DNA from: Leptolyngbya sp.
GTDB taxonomy: Bacteria > Cyanobacteriota > Cyanobacteriia > Leptolyngbyales > Leptolyngbyaceae
Direction of reading: 5' to 3'
DNA length: 64,000 nt
Assembly (NCBI GenBank): GCA_003249025.1
Contig: QBMH01000001.1
Location: 24,698 to 88,697 of the forward strand
Shown here: positions 40,894 through 50,645 of the stretch, one piece after another
Layout of the letters: the number at the start of each line of letters is the position of its first letter
Position numbering within the stretch: the stretch's first letter is position 1
Made by a program: the position numbers and the translations under genes
The notes under the pieces: model-generated
The model's database searches: none
The model's input: the letters and a program-made list of their open reading frames with translations, nothing else
Told to the model about the DNA's origin: nothing

Positions 40894-43800
40894 ATGGGAC
40901 TAATTGATCAATGGTTTTCTAAAGGTGGCTGGAAGCAACCTCTTCTACAGGGGTTTAATCTTCGAGCAGAAGAGGCTGAGCGAACATTTTTAATGTTTGC
41001 CTTTTATGCCACTACGTCTATTGGCTTAGTTTGGTTAGAGGCAATTACAGCCGATCTGTTTCTGAGCGAGTATAAGGCAGAGGGGCTGCCCTGGATTTAT
41101 ATTGCCAGTGCGGGAATTGGCTCAGGGCTAAGTTTTATCTATTCCCAGCTTCAAAAGGTCTTGCCGCTGCGGCGAGTCATTGTGATTATTGCACTGCTGA
41201 TGGCGGCTCCGCTGCTGCTGTTTTGGGTGGGATTAAGTGCCCAGGCAATTTACCCATTTGAGTTTTGGAAGGTAAGTACGGTCGGCATCACCATTTTTCT
41301 GATGCGGCTGTGGGTAGAAGCGCTGAATGTTCTTAATGATCTGAACACGGCAATTACTGCGAATCAGTTGTTTAATATTCGGGAAATTAAGCGCACCTAT
41401 CCGTTGATCAGCAGCGGGATCTTAGTGGCGGATGTAATCAGTGGCTTTTCCCTGGGTTTCATGATCAGGCTGGTAGGCAACCTGGAAAACATGGTGCTGC
41501 TGTCCTGTGTAATGATGGCGATCGGGGCAGGCATTCTTTTTTACCTAAGTAATGCCTATCAACAGGCGTTTCCAGATTTTTTGCGCCGGCGATCGGGATC
41601 AGAAGAGCAAACCTCAGAATTTTCAACCAATCGTTTAGTGCAAGGCTCCTTGCGTCGCTACGTAATTCTGTTATTTTTGTTTTTCATCTTGTCCCAGGTG
41701 TTGTTTCTGCTGATCGATTTTCGCTTTTTGGGATCATTACAGCAGTTCTCGACTTCAGAAGGAAAAATTGCTGCAGTTTTGGGCGTTTTTAACGGCATCT
41801 TGGGCATTTTTGAGGTGGCAATGCAGTGGCTAGCTTCAAGCCGCTTGATCGAACGAGTTGGCGTGTTTTTTGCTTCGCTGTTGTTGCCCGGTGGCATCGG
41901 CATTTTAAGTGCTTTGGCAATTTCCAGTTTGGCGTGGCAGGAGCCATTAGTCAGTGAATGGGCGTGGACGTTACCGCTGTTTCTGATTCTGATTACACTG
42001 AAATTTTATGATGAGTTGCTGCACTACACGCTATTTGCCAGTGTGGGTCCGGTGTTGTTTCAACCCGTTCCAGATGGGGTTCGCAGCCATGTGCAGGCGA
42101 TGGTGCGGGGTGTTGCAGAGCCATGGTCTACGGGTGTGACCGGGATAGCGTTATTAGCATTGGGTTGGTTTTCGGGCGATCGCCAACTCGATATTTTGTT
42201 TCCAGTCATGCTGGTTCTGTCATTGGTTTGGATTTTAGTGATTTTGCTACTGCGAGCAAAATATGTCAATCTGCTGGTGATTAGTGCAGACCGTGGGCAA
42301 CTGACGCGGGATGTGGATGAGCTAGAACTCCGACGGAAACTACTGGAAACCCTTGAAAAACCAGGACCCGAAAAACGCAAAGAGTCTTGTATTGATTTCT
42401 TAAGTAAGGTCTATCCCAAGAGTGCGTGCGAATTGCTAGCCCCTCGTTTGATGAATTTTTCGCCGACCTTGCAGCGGAAAAGCCTGGAAGCAATGTTGCT
42501 TTATCCAACTGCTGCGGCTCTAAGCCAAGTGAAAGAACTGATTGATCAAAATCCTTCTGCCAATGTGCTTGCTTTAGCGTTGCGGTTTGTTTGGATTACT
42601 GAAGAAGACCCAGATATCCGCCGCCTGCGAGTATATTTGAAATCAGAAGTTGATCCGGTGGTACGGGGAACCGCTTCTTCATTAATGATGCGCCAAGGTG
42701 ATCCTACTCAGAAGGCAGAGGCAACCAACACGCTCAGGCGAATGCTGACCCATAAATCTGAGAAGGAGCGGGTGATGGGCTGTCGGGCATTGGGCGAAGC
42801 GGTCTATTTACAAGCGCTGCGGATTTATATTCCTAGCTTGTTGCAGGATGAATCACTGCGGGTCAGGTGGGCAATTTTGGATGCGATCGCGGCGACCCAT
42901 TTAGAAGAGTTTTATCCATCGTTACTGCGGGGCTTACAGTACAAATCTACACGGGACGCTGCCCTCAAAGCATTAGTACGGTTGCACAATGAAGCTTTGC
43001 CCATGCTAATTAATCTGGCAGAAGATGTGCAAAAGCCTGATGTAGTTCGGCTGCACGCATGGCAAGCGATCGGGTTGATTGGCACCCCAGAAGCCCTAGA
43101 CGCGCTGATTTCTCATCTGGTGGTGGCATGGGGAAATAACCGCCGTAATATTCTCAGAATTTTGCTAGAAATGCCTGGTGAAATTGGCATTGAAAGTACC
43201 TTAAAACAAATAGGGCGAAGTGGCTTAGAGCAGCTTATTGACCAAGAACTGATGTTTATGGGTCAGATATATGCAGCGTTGCTAGATTTGTCGCCTCAGG
43301 CAATGTGGATGCGGGAGTCAGATTTACTGAAACGGGCACTGGAGGGTTTACTGTCAGATGCCCAGGAACGACTATTTTTGTTGATGCAGTTTCTCTATCC
43401 CATTGGGGCAATTAAGGCGGCTGCGTTTAGTCTCCAGTCTGTGTCTCGCAGTAATATGGCGCGTGGCTTAGAGATTTTGGATAACACCTTGGATATTCCG
43501 AATAAACGAGCGTTGCTGAGTATTTTGGATCGCAATTCTCAGGAGGAGAAACTGAGGAATTTATCGGAAATCTTTGAGGATCATCGCTTGTTACCCAGCG
43601 ATCGCTTGCGCCAATTGCTAGAACTGCGTCATTTTTTATCAGATTGGGCGATCGCCTGTTGTTTTCATCTAGCAAAACAAGCTCACTGGAGCTTGACCAC
43701 TGAGCAATCCGTCTCGTGCTTACGGCATCCCAAAGGGTTTGTTCGAGAAGCGGTGCTCTCCTACCTATGGATGGCATCTCCAAGGGCAATGCAGACATTG

Positions 43801-43962
43801 CTACCGCTTTTACAAAAAGACCCAGATCGTTTGGTGACAGCCCAAGTTAAAAAGATGCTCAGAGAGCTTGAGCTAAAAAGGGAAAATTTGGCTGAAGGTG
43901 CTGAAAACTCCTCAATAAATTTATTAAATAGGTCAAATCAGCCCGGATTTGAAACAATTTAA
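40894..43962 (+). CDS. NTT/Npt-like (ADP/ATP translocase-type) transporter with C-terminal HEAT-like repeats
   Basis: About 12 TM N-terminal half; helical HEAT-like C-terminal half (VVRGTASSLMMRQ..., VRWAILDAIAATH...). Confidence 0.75.
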   Translation: MGLIDQWFSKGGWKQPLLQGFNLRAEEAERTFLMFAFYATTSIGLVWLEAITADLFLSEYKAEGLPWIYIASAGIGSGLSFIYSQLQKVLPLRRVIVIIALLMAAPLLLFWVGLSAQAIYPFEFWKVSTVGITIFLMRLWVEALNVLNDLNTAITANQLFNIREIKRTYPLISSGILVADVISGFSLGFMIRLVGNLENMVLLSCVMMAIGAGILFYLSNAYQQAFPDFLRRRSGSEEQTSEFSTNRLVQGSLRRYVILLFLFFILSQVLFLLIDFRFLGSLQQFSTSEGKIAAVLGVFNGILGIFEVAMQWLASSRLIERVGVFFASLLLPGGIGILSALAISSLAWQEPLVSEWAWTLPLFLILITLKFYDELLHYTLFASVGPVLFQPVPDGVRSHVQAMVRGVAEPWSTGVTGIALLALGWFSGDRQLDILFPVMLVLSLVWILVILLLRAKYVNLLVISADRGQLTRDVDELELRRKLLETLEKPGPEKRKESCIDFLSKVYPKSACELLAPRLMNFSPTLQRKSLEAMLLYPTAAALSQVKELIDQNPSANVLALALRFVWITEEDPDIRRLRVYLKSEVDPVVRGTASSLMMRQGDPTQKAEATNTLRRMLTHKSEKERVMGCRALGEAVYLQALRIYIPSLLQDESLRVRWAILDAIAATHLEEFYPSLLRGLQYKSTRDAALKALVRLHNEALPMLINLAEDVQKPDVVRLHAWQAIGLIGTPEALDALISHLVVAWGNNRRNILRILLEMPGEIGIESTLKQIGRSGLEQLIDQELMFMGQIYAALLDLSPQAMWMRESDLLKRALEGLLSDAQERLFLLMQFLYPIGAIKAAAFSLQSVSRSNMARGLEILDNTLDIPNKRALLSILDRNSQEEKLRNLSEIFEDHRLLPSDRLRQLLELRHFLSDWAIACCFHLAKQAHWSLTTEQSVSCLRHPKGFVREAVLSYLWMASPRAMQTLLPLLQKDPDRLVTAQVKKMLRELELKRENLAEGAENSSINLLNRSNQPGFETI

Positions 43963-44066
43963 TAATGTACATCCTGTCATTTTGGGAATTCTGTTAATAA
44001 TGGCTCTATTGCATCGGTTATCTCCATTAAAACCAGGCAATTGCTTGCTTCATTTGCATCGTCGCT

Positions 44067-44555
44067 ATGCTTTCTAGTTTTGAACGAGTTTTATTTATTC
44101 GAGAAGTCCCAATCTTTAAAGAGCTGCGGGAAGAATTTTTGGTGCGTTTAGCCTCTGTGATGGATGAGCTTGCCTTTCCGAGTAGCCATACTATTTTTAC
44201 GCAAGGGCAGGAAGGGAGATCGCTCTACATCGTTGTGTCGGGCAAAGTGCGCGTTCACATTGAAAGCCAAGAACTCGTGCAGCTTGAGCAAGGAGCTTGT
44301 TTTGGGGAAATGTCATTGTTTGATGCTGAACCTCGCTCGGCATCTGTCACAACCCTATCGCCCTCGGAGTGTCTCGTTCTGACTCAGCAGCAGTTGTATG
44401 AGGCGATCGAAGAAACTCCAGGAATCGCCGTCAATATTATTCGATTACTATCCCGGCGGATTCGCGAACTCAATCAAAAAATGAATGCCATGCAAAGCTC
44501 AATTGGTGCGCCACCGCCGCCAACGCGACTGTATAAGCCTGCTCAAATGCGTTAA
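44067..44555 (+). CDS. cyclic nucleotide-binding domain protein
   Basis: IFTQGQEGRSLYIVVSGKVRVH...GACFGEMSLFDAEPRSASVTTL. Confidence 0.95.
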   Translation: MLSSFERVLFIREVPIFKELREEFLVRLASVMDELAFPSSHTIFTQGQEGRSLYIVVSGKVRVHIESQELVQLEQGACFGEMSLFDAEPRSASVTTLSPSECLVLTQQQLYEAIEETPGIAVNIIRLLSRRIRELNQKMNAMQSSIGAPPPPTRLYKPAQMR

Positions 44556-44755
44556 GCAGTTTCCATCCAATCAAAAATTCGGTCTAAGTCTTCTAACGTC
44601 ACCAATCCGTATTGCCACAAAATCATTGGCAATAGGCTTGGGGTAAATTCTTGATGACGTTGTGCGATCGCGAGCGCACTATCAGAAATTGCCAATTCTT
44701 CTTGCAAAAATTGGATCAATCGTGCATTCACAACTCCTCCCTTCTTTAATTCCAT
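44552..44755 (-). CDS. DUF2949-like protein
   Basis: LIQFLQEELAISDSALAIAQRHQEFTPSLLPMILWQYGLVTLEDLDRIFDW. Confidence 0.85.
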   Translation of the reverse strand: MELKKGGVVNARLIQFLQEELAISDSALAIAQRHQEFTPSLLPMILWQYGLVTLEDLDRIFDWMETA

Positions 44756-44976
44756 CTTGATTAAAATAACAGTTTTATAAACTTATGTAACAGGCTCTCA
44801 GATTTCTTTTTCGTTTACCTAGCTTACTCGAAGGTTCTCCTTAAGAAAAGCAGAATTCTATGAAATTTTTTCAATTTCTTAAAAACTACATCAATCCTTC
44901 TTCTTACTTTTACGCAATTCACCGATTGACATGGCAGGGTGATTGCCGTACAAGGATAGTCGCAAATATGAAAAAT

Positions 44977-45010
44977 GCCCTAGATTTTCATTGAGATGAA
45001 AATCTAGGGC
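44977..45010 (-). terminator. perfect 15-bp-stem hairpin, likely terminator for minus-strand gene 45054-45194
   Basis: GCCCTAGATTTTCAT-TGAG-ATGAAAATCTAGGGC; minus strand continues ATTTTTC. Confidence 0.8.
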
Positions 45011-45053
45011 GCAGTGAATGAGAATCTAGAGCATCAATTTGAAGAAGACCCGC

Positions 45054-45194
45054 TTATCCGGTGGTTCGTCGAGCGTGATCCATAATTTTCTGCTTACGCT
45101 CAGAAGTCTTGCCAGTGGAGCGCTTAATAAAATCTCCAGTACTCTGAGATAGATGTTCCAAGATACGCTTTTTGCGATCGTCTGTGCTTGCCAT
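45054..45194 (-). CDS. small conserved-looking protein (46 aa), absent from ORF track
   Basis: MASTDDRKKRILEHLSQSTGDFIKRSTGKTSERKQKIMDHARRTTG*, followed by hairpin 44977-45010. Confidence 0.75.
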   Translation of the reverse strand: MASTDDRKKRILEHLSQSTGDFIKRSTGKTSERKQKIMDHARRTTG

Positions 45195-45281
45195 AAAGAA
45201 GAACTCTACCCATTGCTTTAACATCCTTCTTTATTTTAGAAATTTCACCGAACTATGCCATACCATTTACACCCAAAAGCT

Positions 45282-46148
45282 CTAAAGCCCTGAGTCCTCT
45301 TTGGGTGCAGATACATTCATAGCAGTTAAAATTGCCTGCTGACTCACAGTCTGATAAATCATCTTTAAATGTTGCATTGCAGCTTGAGAAGCCTTTGCCG
45401 CTACCGCCGCATCTCCATCACCTGTTTTCAATGGAATCGCACCTAACACGTCTAGAACCGTCTCACTGCTGGGCGGCGGTGCGATTACGACTAAGGATGG
45501 CTCTAATTCATCGGCATAATGCCAGAATTTTTCCAGATGAAAGACATCAGCGGAAATCGAGGAAACTGGCAGAAATGAAGGTGTATCTTGGAAATTTAAA
45601 TCTTCATCTCCATCTTGGCTACGAGTTTGGCGCAGAGCTTCGATAATTTGCTCCTTAGTTCGCCCTCGTAATTGAAAAAGAACAAAGGGATCTTCACCAA
45701 AGCGATCGCCCAATAGATAATACACTGCACCAATATGCTTACAAGGATTGGCGGGATCAGGGCAAGAACATCGACTGTGAATATCAAACTTAGTAAACGG
45801 AAACAGGCTCAACCCATTCCCAGTAAATACTTCCTCAATCGTTTGCGGCATTTCTCCAGCTAGCAACTTAGCGGAAAAAATTGCCCGCTGTGACATAGAT
45901 TCAATCACATACTTCCACTGTTCATCGGTGAAAGGATCAAGCGATAGCGTCACTTTATAGGGTTCTGGAGCCGTTCCTTGCACGAGGGCTGCTACTTTTT
46001 CGCCGTTAAACTCAATGCTCAAAACATTTCCTTCGCGTGCATAGACCCGCGCTCGTGCCAATCGTCGTATCCAGCCGAAAGACTCTAGGACATCGATCCA
46101 TCGCTGTGCCCACCATTCGCGGATTGGTTGAGAGTAGGCATCGGTCAT
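45282..46148 (-). CDS. SWIM zinc-finger protein
   Basis: CSCPDPANPCKHIGAVYYLLGDRFGEDPF. Confidence 0.93.
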   Translation of the reverse strand: MTDAYSQPIREWWAQRWIDVLESFGWIRRLARARVYAREGNVLSIEFNGEKVAALVQGTAPEPYKVTLSLDPFTDEQWKYVIESMSQRAIFSAKLLAGEMPQTIEEVFTGNGLSLFPFTKFDIHSRCSCPDPANPCKHIGAVYYLLGDRFGEDPFVLFQLRGRTKEQIIEALRQTRSQDGDEDLNFQDTPSFLPVSSISADVFHLEKFWHYADELEPSLVVIAPPPSSETVLDVLGAIPLKTGDGDAAVAAKASQAAMQHLKMIYQTVSQQAILTAMNVSAPKEDSGL

Positions 46149-46521
46149 GGTGGGAGTGGGGTAAGGGGTAAGGTGAGAAGTGCGAGAAGAATACCAAGAC
46201 TGTCTTAACTAAAATCTACCGCTTTTCCGAGAGATATTTTCTGTGATAGCGTTTCCTAATAAGCTAATCGCCACTTGAATTGCAACTTTCAAAACTTGGG
46301 AAGCCTCGTGAATAAGGGGCTTCAGTCCCTTGTTGATGCAATTTACACGCATATCAGCTTACCAATTTGAAATTGAAACGTGATAGATGATTTTTGGAAA
46401 GCAGTGACAGGCAATTATTCCAAAATCAAAATATTTCTGCGGAAACGCTACGCAGACAAAATTCAAAACTACAGAACAAAGTATGCTAATGGCGATGTTG
46501 ATTCAGATGTAGGAGGAAGGC

Positions 46522-46884
46522 TTGGCGCGTAAACGATTGATTATTGAAATGGGTATGGGAGTGGATCAGCATGGGCAAGAGCCAACGGTTGCGGCTGCCC
46601 GCGCGGTTCGCAATGCGATCGCCCATAATGCGTTGCCGGGAGTGTGGGAAGTGGCAGGGCTAACTCATCCCAATGACATGATTGTGGAAGTGCAGGTTGG
46701 AGTGCCCTATCCCGATCAGGTGAGGCAGGAAGAAGTGTTGGCGGTTTTGCCTTTTGGTCACAAATCCTTGACCGTGGAACTGGGGGGCATGGTGGTGCAA
46801 GGACGGGCGATCGCTGAATTAGAGGACAAAAATGATGAAATGCTAATTGCCGTTGCCTCAGTGACCGTTTGGGTAGACATCTGA
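46522..46884 (+). CDS. Lin0512 family protein
   Basis: KRLIIEMGMGVDQHGQEPTVAAARAVRNAIAHNALPG; TTG start. Confidence 0.9.
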   Translation: MARKRLIIEMGMGVDQHGQEPTVAAARAVRNAIAHNALPGVWEVAGLTHPNDMIVEVQVGVPYPDQVRQEEVLAVLPFGHKSLTVELGGMVVQGRAIAELEDKNDEMLIAVASVTVWVDI

Positions 46885-46905
46885 AAAATTTCTAAAACGC
46901 AGTGC

Positions 46906-47622
46906 TTAGAGGCGCTGAAGCAGGCTGAGTCCGTGAGTATCGCTGCCACAGGTATTCAGCAATCCATGGGTGGAGCTTAAGCGCTGCACTTGCTCGGTTT
47001 GACGAGGACTGGTGCGCCAAGGCGAGGGGTTGTCATAGGCGTAGTAAGCTTCTACGCCGTTAATCCCTAGGGTAGCGGCGGCGGCAATCAGGTCTTCGGG
47101 CGATCGCCGATAGCGAACCGGATGCGCCAGCACTGCCAACCCACCCGCCGCTTGAATGCTAGCAATGACTTGAGCCGCAGAGGAGATCGCGCCTTGGGGG
47201 GCGTGCTTCTGCAAATAAGGCTCCATTGCTGGGTGAGTTAAGTCAAAGGCATAGCCCAAGATATGTACTTCTGTGTCCAATAATCTAGAAGTGACTTCAA
47301 TCCCCGTCCATAAGTGGGGCAGACTGCTAGCCCGATCCGGATTCGCTTGGGTATAGTCAGTTAGCCAAGATTGTGCCTGTTGATAGCCATCAACGGTGTG
47401 ATGATCGGTAATGGCAAATCCTTTCAGTCCGATCGCGATCGCTTGTTCCATCAATTTCTCTGGCTGCAACTGTCCATCCGAGTAAACAGTGTGCATGTGA
47501 AAATTAAATGATGTGGGGCAGCTTTCAGCATGAATCGCCTCAAATACGCCCCTTAGCGCCAGGAGATCCTGGGCAGCGGGCTTGGAGGAAACAACATCCT
47601 CAACCAAATTTACGACAGCCAT
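46906..47622 (-). CDS. PHP-domain metal-dependent phosphoesterase
   Basis: FNFHMHTVYSDGQLQPEKL; ITDHHTVDGY; VLAHPVRY; CGSDTHG. Confidence 0.95.
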   Translation of the reverse strand: MAVVNLVEDVVSSKPAAQDLLALRGVFEAIHAESCPTSFNFHMHTVYSDGQLQPEKLMEQAIAIGLKGFAITDHHTVDGYQQAQSWLTDYTQANPDRASSLPHLWTGIEVTSRLLDTEVHILGYAFDLTHPAMEPYLQKHAPQGAISSAAQVIASIQAAGGLAVLAHPVRYRRSPEDLIAAAATLGINGVEAYYAYDNPSPWRTSPRQTEQVQRLSSTHGLLNTCGSDTHGLSLLQRL

Positions 47623-47902
47623 AGTTGCCTCAGAAGGGGTGTGTAGATATGTCTTATCTTTGGCAAGACTTCAACATTCCAATCCTATCTTAACCTTCTG
47701 TTACTTGCTGTTGTCTTTACTGTGTTGTTGAATACTTGTCAATCCTAAACAGGGCAATAGTTTCTAGTCTTTATTATCTACTGATCAAACTTTTAAGGCT
47801 ACTTCATAAAGCAGGCTAATCATTGCAGTACAAAATGGATAAAAATTCTGGATTGAGGAATTTGTCGCTCAAGTCTGAAAATCAAAAAAAGCCAGCGATC
47901 GC

Positions 47903-48559
47903 CTATCTCCGCCGACTTACCCTAGCTTGTTGAGCAATATGGTGATCCACTTGGCGATATAGGGCTTCTGGAGTCGATGAGTTGTCTAACACAACATCCG
48001 CTTGAACCTTTTTTTTCGTAATTTCCATTTGGCTGTTAATCCGAGCTTGCGCTTGTTCCAGGGTTAAGCGATCGCGGTTCATCAACCGTTCAATTTGTTG
48101 ATCTTCTGAGCAAGTGACCACCCAGGTTTCAGTCACTAAGTCAGTCATGCGTGCCTCAAACAGCAGCGGCACCACCATCACCACAATCGAATGGTGTTGA
48201 GAATCATTTAAGGATAAATGGCTGACCGCTTGCACTAAGCGATCTCGCACGTAGGGATGAATACATTGCTCGACCCAAAGACGCTCTGCTGGGCTGCTGA
48301 AAATAATCTCTCCCAACCGCTGACGGTTTAGGCTGCGATCGGGTAGAAGCACCCCAGACCCATAGCGATCCACCATACCTTGCAGCACCAAGCTATCTGG
48401 TAAAACGGCTTCTCTCGCATAAATATCAGCGTCTAAAATCGGCAATTTATAGACAGTGGCTAGATACTCGGAAACCAGCGTTTTTCCCATTGCAATTCCT
48501 CCAGTCAAACCAACGATACGCAGGCAGGAACTGGTTGGGTCGGTAAGTTGGGTTGTCAT
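47903..48559 (-). CDS. coaE: dephospho-CoA kinase
   Basis: VGLTGGIAMGKTLVSEYL; DADIYAREAV; VVMVVPLLFEARM. Confidence 0.96.
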   Translation of the reverse strand: MTTQLTDPTSSCLRIVGLTGGIAMGKTLVSEYLATVYKLPILDADIYAREAVLPDSLVLQGMVDRYGSGVLLPDRSLNRQRLGEIIFSSPAERLWVEQCIHPYVRDRLVQAVSHLSLNDSQHHSIVVMVVPLLFEARMTDLVTETWVVTCSEDQQIERLMNRDRLTLEQAQARINSQMEITKKKVQADVVLDNSSTPEALYRQVDHHIAQQARVSRRR

Positions 48560-48736
48560 AATTTCAAAGCAGTGCGTGTGCCTAGAATTGATACAGGTCT
48601 ACTGAGATCATCCTTCATAACAATTGTGCATTCTTTATCATCCCTACAGAAATCTACAATGTTGTAATAGAGCTAAACACGGCGAAATTACTCCTACAAT
48701 AAAGGCGTAATCTAAAGCGTTCGTCTGAGACTGCCA

Positions 48737-49078
48737 ATGCTGTTAAAGTCTACAACCCGTCATATCCACATTTTCACTGCCACCGTTGAGAATAATGAAC
48801 TCGTTCCTAGCGAGAATGTATTAACCCTCGATATTGACCCAGACAACGAGTTTAACTGGAGCGAAGATGCTTTGCAGCAGGTATATCGTAAGTTTGATGA
48901 AGGCGTAGAAGCCTACAGTGGTGCGGATCTCACAGATTACAACATCCGCCGGATTGGTTCAGATTTAGAACACTTTGTGCGATCGCTGCTGCAAAAGGGC
49001 GAAATTTCCTACAACTTAGAATCTCGCGTGATGAACTACAGCATGGGATTGCCCCAAGTCGTCTCTAATAACCAATAG
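48737..49078 (+). CDS. ndhM: NDH-1 subunit M
   Basis: LKSTTRHIHIFTATVENNELVPSENVLTLDIDPDNEFNW. Confidence 0.96.
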   Translation: MLLKSTTRHIHIFTATVENNELVPSENVLTLDIDPDNEFNWSEDALQQVYRKFDEGVEAYSGADLTDYNIRRIGSDLEHFVRSLLQKGEISYNLESRVMNYSMGLPQVVSNNQ

Positions 49079-49257
49079 CTAGCGATAAATAGCTGGCAAA
49101 GAAAGATATTTTGCGAATTGTGAAGAACACCTGAAAGCTAGATATCGCCAAGTAAAGCTGATGGAGCCTTCTGGTGCCATCTGTTTCTCTAGAGCCGACC
49201 TTTTACTCTGGAGCAAGTTTGTCGATCAAGTTCTTGACTTCAGAATTTTTAATAAAA

Positions 49258-49276
49258 AGACCGATCAAATCGGTCT
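49258..49276. terminator. hairpin between ndhM and ho1
   Basis: AGACCGAT-CAA-ATCGGTCT, perfect 8-bp stem. Confidence 0.45.
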
Positions 49277-49356
49277 AACGTAACAAATTAGGTAGCTTTT
49301 TAGCGTTCTAGAACACATCTGCACCTAATAACTAACGATAGGCTGGACGATTTAAT

Positions 49357-50073
49357 ATGAGTAGTAATTTAGCAACCAAACTGCGTGAGGGTACGAAAAA
49401 ATCTCACTCCATGGCAGAGAATACCGGATTTGTTGCCTGTTTTTTGAAAGGAACCGTCGAAAAAACGTCTTACCGCAAACTCGCTGCCAATCTCTACTTC
49501 GTCTACTCTGCCATGGAAGAAGAGCTTGAGCGCCATCAACATCACCCTATCCTTTCTCAGGTTTACTTTCCAGAGCTAAACCGCAAAGCATCCTTAGAAG
49601 AAGATCTCAACTTCTACTACGGCACGAACTGGCGGGAACAAGTAGCCCCTTCTATGGCGGCTCAAGCTTATGTGGCTCGGATTCGTGAGGTTTCCAATAC
49701 CCAACCTGAGCTACTCGTTGCCCATTCCTACACGCGCTATTTAGGCGATTTGTCGGGTGGACAAATTCTTAAAGGGGTTGCCCAACGGGGAATGAATCTG
49801 GTTGATGGCGAAGGCACCCACTTCTATGAGTTTCCGACGATTTCTGATGAGAAAGCTTTTAAGAACAAATATCGTCAGGCAATGAACGACTTGCCAGTGG
49901 ATGAGGCGACAGCAGATCAGATTGTGGATGAGGCGAATCATGCTTTTGGGCTGAACATGACGATGTTTAAAGAGTTGGAAGGAAGTCTGATTAAGGCGAT
50001 CGGCATTATGCTGTTTAACTCTCTGACCCGCCGCCGCAATCGGGATAGCGCTGAACTCGCAACGGCTGAGTAA
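49357..50073 (+). CDS. ho1: heme oxygenase
   Basis: LATKLREGTKKSHSMAENTGFVACFLKG; LVAHSYTRYLGDLSGGQIL. Confidence 0.98.
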   Translation: MSSNLATKLREGTKKSHSMAENTGFVACFLKGTVEKTSYRKLAANLYFVYSAMEEELERHQHHPILSQVYFPELNRKASLEEDLNFYYGTNWREQVAPSMAAQAYVARIREVSNTQPELLVAHSYTRYLGDLSGGQILKGVAQRGMNLVDGEGTHFYEFPTISDEKAFKNKYRQAMNDLPVDEATADQIVDEANHAFGLNMTMFKELEGSLIKAIGIMLFNSLTRRRNRDSAELATAE

Positions 50074-50103
50074 ACTCAAACTACTTTTAACTGGTTAGTC
50101 TCC

Positions 50104-50161
50104 TGAATCCTGGGGACTTGGTTGTGTAGCGATCGCTCCATACCCAAGTCCCCAGGATTCA
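50104..50161. terminator. 58-bp perfect 18-bp-stem inverted repeat downstream of ho1
   Basis: TGAATCCTGGGGACTTGG ... CCAAGTCCCCAGGATTCA; loop contains AGCGATCGCT. Confidence 0.55.
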
Positions 50162-50413
50162 TAGTATTCACCTAATCCATACTTGTAACAGTTGAAACTT
50201 TACAGAGAATTTACGATCCTATCGGCGATCGTAGCTTGGTAATTTTATCGATGTAATTTAACTTGAGATTCAATTACCCTATTTGCATTAGTTCTTCCAA
50301 AGCTAGGACTGTAGCAGCTAGAAAGCGTGTAAAAGAAATTAGCTTAATCTTTCTTTCAAGCCAACCTTTACAGTTCATGAAAATCCATATAGAGTGCATC
50401 GCGGCTATTAGAC

Positions 50414-50614
50414 ATGGAGCAAGCAAAAATCTCAACTACTACCCTTGAGCAAATGGTTCAAAAGATCACCTCCTCTGGACGAATTACCCGTGTAGACCAG
50501 CAGCAATTTATGGCAACACTACTTTCTTTGAATACCCTCAACTCTACAGAAGAGGCGTTGATTAATCGGGTATTTGAACTGCTGCGTGCTGGACGGCTGC
50601 GGGTTGTCGATTGA
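50414..50614 (+). CDS. small conserved hypothetical protein
   Basis: 66 aa, MEQAKISTTTLEQMVQKITSSGRITRVDQQQFMATLLS. Confidence 0.75.
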   Translation: MEQAKISTTTLEQMVQKITSSGRITRVDQQQFMATLLSLNTLNSTEEALINRVFELLRAGRLRVVD

Positions 50615-50645
50615 GCATCGTATTGCTCCAACTATTTCACTGAGC

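Noticed and set aside
46313-46345. aaggggcttcagtcccttgttg, resembling part of a cyanobacterial CRISPR repeat
   Set aside because: Single unit, no spacing or second repeat nearby, no cas genes in the window.
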